This document shows positions 28,759 through 32,242 of a stretch of 32,242 nt of DNA, in pieces. The stretch covers positions 1 to 32,242 of the forward strand of contig NZ_MXAN01000049.1 in NCBI RefSeq assembly GCF_002027545.1. Reading direction: 5' to 3'. How positions within the stretch are numbered: the stretch's first letter is position 1; each line of letters begins with the position of its first letter. The stretch comes from Moraxella lacunata (lineage in GTDB: Bacteria > Pseudomonadota > Gammaproteobacteria > Pseudomonadales > Moraxellaceae). The notes beneath the pieces were generated by a model. The model was not told the origin of the DNA, searched no databases, and saw only the letters and a list, made by a program, of their open reading frames with translations. A program made the position numbers and the translations under genes.

Positions 28759-29583
28759 TTACATTGGTTTATCGGTGCTGTTTTCAAACCATTTTGTTTC
28801 AAGTTTTGCCAGCTCGCCCGATGCTTTCATCTCTGCGACACCTTGGTTGAACATCTCGATGACCTGAGTTTTACTCTTGGGTGCTATCGCCACAGCGTAC
28901 GAGCCTTTGTCATTGGTATTACCATACTCTAAAACATTGGTTTTGTACTCAGGATAGCTTTTGGCAAAGTGTTGGACGATTTGTTTGTCGCTGACGATGG
29001 CATCTACTTTACCATTAATCAAATCTTGAAAGCTCAAAAAGATTTTGTCCTTGGTGACCACCTGCTCAATCCCGTGCTCCTTAGCGATGTCCATAAAAAT
29101 CGCCCCATGCTGCATGCCCAGACGCATGGGTTTTAGGTCTGTTACTGAGTTGATGACCGTACCATCCAAAGATAAAATCCCCGCAGGCATATACACATAA
29201 GGGTTGCTAAGCAGGTATTTGCCTTCACGTTCGGTAGAGTAGGAGATGGATGAGATGGCAAGGTCACTGGTGCCTTGCTCGACCGATTTAAACATCTCTT
29301 GCCATGGCAGGACGTTAAATTTGACCGCATAGCCATTTTTTTGAGCGATGTGAGTAATAAGTTCCACATCAAATCCGATAGGGTTGCCCTTGCCGTCAAT
29401 ATAAGCAAAAGGCGACATGCCACTATTGACTGCTACTTTGATGGTTTTGGTGTGAGTGGTGGCAGTGTCGGGGTTGGCAGTGTTTTGTATGGTGGGTTCC
29501 TTATCGCCACAAGCTGATAAAAGTCCAGCCATGCAAATGGCACCAATCATGACGCCTTGACCTAAAAATGAAGTATATTTCAT
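28759..29583 (-). CDS. Periplasmic amino-acid-type solute-binding lipoprotein
   Basis: 274 residues. The N-terminus MKYTSFLGQGVMIGAICMAGLLSACGDK is a lipoprotein signal with lipobox LLSAC (C25). The mature part is the family 3 solute-binding fold: IKVAVNSGMSPFAYIDGKGNPIGFDVELITHIAQKNGYAVKFNVLPWQEMFKSVEQGTSDLAISSISYSTEREGKYLLSNPYV, then DLKPMRLGMQHGAIFMDIA and KVDAIVSDKQIVQHF. It should bind a polar amino acid or similar solute for an ABC transporter, whose membrane genes are not adjacent. TTAGGAG before the ATG. Host gene. Confidence 0.88.
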   Translation of the reverse strand: MKYTSFLGQGVMIGAICMAGLLSACGDKEPTIQNTANPDTATTHTKTIKVAVNSGMSPFAYIDGKGNPIGFDVELITHIAQKNGYAVKFNVLPWQEMFKSVEQGTSDLAISSISYSTEREGKYLLSNPYVYMPAGILSLDGTVINSVTDLKPMRLGMQHGAIFMDIAKEHGIEQVVTKDKIFLSFQDLINGKVDAIVSDKQIVQHFAKSYPEYKTNVLEYGNTNDKGSYAVAIAPKSKTQVIEMFNQGVAEMKASGELAKLETKWFENSTDKPM

Positions 29584-29652
29584 AACCGCTCCTAACGATT
29601 TTTATGTTTATTTAACCTTTCTTAACAATATTGGGTAGATTTATTAACAATA

Positions 29653-29681
29653 ATCATACTAAATATTGACAATATTGTATA
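29653..29681 (-). promoter_or_regulatory. Promoter of the solute-binding protein with a palindrome in the spacer
   Basis: TATACA (29681-29676), 17-bp spacer, TATGAT (29658-29653) on the minus strand. ACAATATTGT, a perfect 10-base palindrome (29669-29678), covers the -35 edge and spacer, as an operator would. The leader to the ATG is about 65 bases. Confidence 0.45.
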
Positions 29682-29903
29682 AAATAACATTGATTTTTGC
29701 AATGACTAATATTGGAAAAATTCATTAATGATATCAGGGATTTTTTATAAGTATCTGTAATTATTATATTTTTATATATTTAGCCAAAAATATCAATCCT
29801 AATTTTCATGAAATCTAATAAATGACAAACTACTTTGTTCTGATTGACGGGTGCTAGGCATGCTTTTTTTATTTCAATTTTGTTTCTATACTGTAATTTA
29901 TTT
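29682..29903. other. A/T-rich intergenic region without a gene
   Basis: Together with the promoter region to its left this makes about 320 bp between the solute-binding gene and the OmpA-like gene's terminator. It is A/T-rich, with stops in all frames at short intervals. I see no coding region, RNA gene or repeat in it. No phage genes occur here. Confidence 0.6.
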
Positions 29904-29932
29904 TTATAAAAAACCCGTGACTTATCACGGGT
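29904..29932 (-). terminator. Terminator of the OmpA-like gene
   Basis: On the minus strand ACCCGTGA-TAAG-TCACGGGT (29932-29913) is a perfect 8-bp stem followed by TTTTTTATAA. Confidence 0.85.
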
Positions 29933-29969
29933 CTGCTGTTTAAAAATGGGTTAAACTCACGTTTTGTAC

Positions 29970-32054
29970 CTAACGTATCTCTCTTTCTGTGTCCCGCCCT
30001 TGCTCAGAGCTAATTGTGGCGTTACTAAGCTCAAAAAAGTCATCAGGCAGGTCAGGTGTGCTTGCTGGCAGGGTAGTGCCAATATAACCTGATGGGGTAG
30101 GGACTTGGATTTGTTGAACAGGATGGCTGTCTGTGATGATGGGTTGTACATTTTGTACAGGTTGGGGCAGGTAGTTGCCATCGGGCATGCCTTGTACAGG
30201 CATGTTTTGTACGGGCATGGACTCTGGCATGGTCTGTATGGGCATGCTTTGGACGGGCATGGTGGTGTTTGGTGCTGGCACAAGCTGGGTCATGTCCACG
30301 TTGAGTGCGGTCATGGTCGCTTCATCAAACACCAAAAACTCTGTCCGCCCATTTTTAAAGCGACCCAACTCGGTCACGTTGTCCGATATTGGAAAGCTGT
30401 CGCCCACACCTTTGGGGGTCAGCTGGGTATCACTTACGCCCTGCTCTACCAAAAAGGCTTTGACCGCTTCGGCTTGACTTTGTGATAGGCTAAGATTTGC
30501 CATGCGGTCAGTGCCATCTCCGCCACTGGTATGAGTTGCGATGATGAGCTTGATGTTGGGGTTGGCTTTGATTTTCTCTGCCAGTAGTGACAGCACGCCA
30601 TGGGTGTTGGCAGGCAATTCGCTTGTGCCATTAAAGTCAATCACCGCAAGGCTTGCCGAGCGTGACAAATCATAGTTGTTGGGCGGATTATCAAGACCAT
30701 TTAGGGCGGTCGTGGCACGTTCAAAGCTCTGATTGATGACATTTGCTTTGTCCAACGCGGGGGCAGGCGAGACGTCAAACTGCGGGGCAAGCAGGGCGAT
30801 GTCATTGACGATTCTAGGCAGGATGTCTGTCTTTGGCGTATTGACATAGATGTGGTCGCCGATAATCTCAATGCTGGTAAACGGCTCAGCTTTGACCATC
30901 GCCATGATACTCTCCAAGCGTTCTAGCCCTGTCAGCGATGTACCAAAATTATCATCGATGTCCATGATACAGCCGATTTGCCCGAAGTTCTTTTGTAGCA
31001 CCCCGAGCAGTTGTTCTTGGAGCTGGCTGTTGCCCACTTCGGCTTGACAGGCGTACAGCGTGCCGTTCTCGCCCGATGTTAGGGACAGACGGGGTGGATT
31101 TAGCGATTTGACGGTCGGTGTGGCGACATTGGGGTCATGGACGGGGGCGGTCTCCGATGAGCCTGATTTGTCTTTTAAGAGATACCACGCTCCGCCCCCG
31201 ACAGCCAAGGCGATAAGCCCTGCTCCAAGTCCCATTAATAAAGGATTGGGGCGTGCCAACTTAGGCTTGATAGGGGGTTTAATAGGGGAATTAATGGACT
31301 CATGACCATCAAGATGATTATCGTCATTTATACCATCTTCGGCGGTTGTATCGGTGTTAATATCATCATTAATATTATTATCAATACTGCCATTGATACT
31401 GCCATTAATATCATCATTTATGCCATCTTGATAAATGCCATTAGTATTTAAATCATCCCCTTGTTTGTCATTATCAAAGGGTGTATTGATATTATCATTA
31501 ATATCGGCAGTTTTGGTGATGCTAATAATTGGTGAGTCATCTGTGGCGATGGGAGTATTATCAATATCTTCATCTGCTTGATTGGGCGGATTGTCAGAAT
31601 TGATAAATGCCGAATTAGCCTTTGGCATTTGCCCATTTAATTGTTCAATCTTTTGAGCCAGTGAGCTTTGGATGAATTGGGGCGACCACGCAGGCAAATG
31701 CGTGCGACTTGATTCAAAGTTTTGTGCCAAAAAAGCAATCAGCCCCTGACCCCCTGCCAAATTCGCCACTTCCACCATCATCGGCGGAGTAATGGCTTTT
31801 AGGAGAGTCATCGTGGACTGCTCATCCATGTGAAAACTGCGTGCCAAACGCCTTGCCAAAGGCTCTGCCTGCATGCCCCACAAGGCGGTCAGGCTGTGAT
31901 TTTTGGCATTGGTGCTGTCAAAGCCATCATTAAGCTCAATCAAGCGTGCCGTGCTTAGAGCATAATACTGCTTTAACAAATCCGCACTCGTATCTTCGTT
32001 TGAGATGCCCATAGAACTTGATACCAACCCATGCAAATACTGTACGATGTCCAT
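29970..32054 (-). CDS. Membrane-anchored protein with C-terminal OmpA domain
   Basis: 694 residues. The N-terminal 150 are helical (DUF937-like in appearance: LHGLVSSSMGI, LWGMQAEPLARRLARSFHMDEQSTMTLLKAITPPMM). Then comes a long Asp/Asn/Ile-rich low-complexity stretch (about 160-260), a single membrane span (PLLMGLGAGLIALAVGGGAWYLL), and a periplasmic part ending in an OmpA-type peptidoglycan-binding domain (SLAVIDFNGTSELP...KLIIATHTSGGDGTDRMANLSLSQSQAEAVKAFLVEQGV). The C-terminus carries short MPVQ/MPIQ-type repeats. It probably links inner membrane to cell wall. Host gene, unrelated to the phage. ATG 32054, with AAGGTG just upstream. Confidence 0.8.
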   Translation of the reverse strand: MDIVQYLHGLVSSSMGISNEDTSADLLKQYYALSTARLIELNDGFDSTNAKNHSLTALWGMQAEPLARRLARSFHMDEQSTMTLLKAITPPMMVEVANLAGGQGLIAFLAQNFESSRTHLPAWSPQFIQSSLAQKIEQLNGQMPKANSAFINSDNPPNQADEDIDNTPIATDDSPIISITKTADINDNINTPFDNDKQGDDLNTNGIYQDGINDDINGSINGSIDNNINDDINTDTTAEDGINDDNHLDGHESINSPIKPPIKPKLARPNPLLMGLGAGLIALAVGGGAWYLLKDKSGSSETAPVHDPNVATPTVKSLNPPRLSLTSGENGTLYACQAEVGNSQLQEQLLGVLQKNFGQIGCIMDIDDNFGTSLTGLERLESIMAMVKAEPFTSIEIIGDHIYVNTPKTDILPRIVNDIALLAPQFDVSPAPALDKANVINQSFERATTALNGLDNPPNNYDLSRSASLAVIDFNGTSELPANTHGVLSLLAEKIKANPNIKLIIATHTSGGDGTDRMANLSLSQSQAEAVKAFLVEQGVSDTQLTPKGVGDSFPISDNVTELGRFKNGRTEFLVFDEATMTALNVDMTQLVPAPNTTMPVQSMPIQTMPESMPVQNMPVQGMPDGNYLPQPVQNVQPIITDSHPVQQIQVPTPSGYIGTTLPASTPDLPDDFFELSNATISSEQGRDTEREIR

Positions 32055-32090
32055 CGCTCACCTTATCAACTGTTTTTATGCTAACCCTTT

Positions 32091-32096
32091 ATTATA
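32091..32096 (-). promoter_or_regulatory. -10 element of the OmpA-like gene
   Basis: TATAAT on the minus strand, 37 bases before the start codon. No good -35 at standard spacing. The remaining bases to 32242 show no gene I can support. Confidence 0.4.
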
Positions 32097-32242
32097 CCGC
32101 AAATTCTTGCAAAAATCTGTACCATTATCGTCATCGCCTTGCCTTTTGTCTTGTTTTTGTGCTGTTTTATCATCTGATGCGGTAAGGGCTTGACATGGTG
32201 TTGGGCGGTGCGATAATCTTTTGAAAATGGAAAATGGAAAAT

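Noticed and set aside
28624..28932. Plus-strand frame across the tmRNA
   Set aside because: It is antisense to tmRNA and to the end of the solute-binding protein gene; no coding pattern.

Overview
The window looks like the late (structural and lysis) half of a temperate, lambda/HK97-like siphophage integrated in a Moraxella-type gammaproteobacterium, followed by about 3.9 kb of host chromosome. The host call rests on a tmRNA (28343-28701, minus) whose tag reads ANDETYALAA, as in Moraxellaceae, and on a solitary CRISPR repeat (12440-12476) that closely resembles the Cas12a repeat of Moraxella bovoculi. The phage genes stop about 115 bp before the 3' end of the tmRNA gene, so the right attachment site is most likely in the tmRNA 3' end. 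Integrase, immunity and replication genes are not in view and should lie to the left.

Layout: 1-325 is a decayed IS200/IS605 element with the start of a TnpB nuclease gene, a truncated tnpA and an end hairpin. 466-3992 is the packaging block: HNH endonuclease, terminase small subunit, a two-gene cargo insertion, terminase large subunit. 4165-5158 is a Com-like zinc-finger regulator overlapping a D12 adenine methylase. 5206-10168 is the head: protease, major capsid, acidic protein, portal, connector, head closure, gp10-like. 10169-11925 is an inserted regulatory cassette bounded by terminators: a small membrane protein, a c4-like antisense RNA and a BRO-type antirepressor. 12040-25658 is the tail: tail terminator, tail tube, assembly chaperones joined by a -1 frameshift, tape measure, then lambda M, L, K, I and J homologues. 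25658-28227 holds tail-tip accessory genes, two holin-like proteins and an M15 endolysin, closed by a strong terminator. Beyond the tmRNA lie a host lipoprotein solute-binding protein and a large OmpA-domain protein, both on the minus strand.

The most interesting content lies between the structural genes. (1) A single full-length Cas12a-type repeat sits antisense between the tail terminator and tail tube genes. It has its own well-formed promoter a few bases upstream and a duplicated tail-tube leader on either side, as expected for an RNA anti-CRISPR (solitary repeat unit) against Cas12a. (2) A 21-residue hydrophobic peptide ending VIIIVILLLLSNNAY lies antisense between tail genes K and I, with opposed promoters around it. 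It closely resembles the Ibs toxins of Ibs/Sib type I toxin-antitoxin pairs. (3) A c4-like small RNA precedes the antirepressor, and the antirepressor leader carries a near-complementary target. (4) Terminator-shaped hairpins, several followed by TTTTTTRTTGG, sit just before many late start codons, which implies antitermination or attenuation across the late operon.

All assignments come from reading the sequence and from remembered family features; no database search was run.
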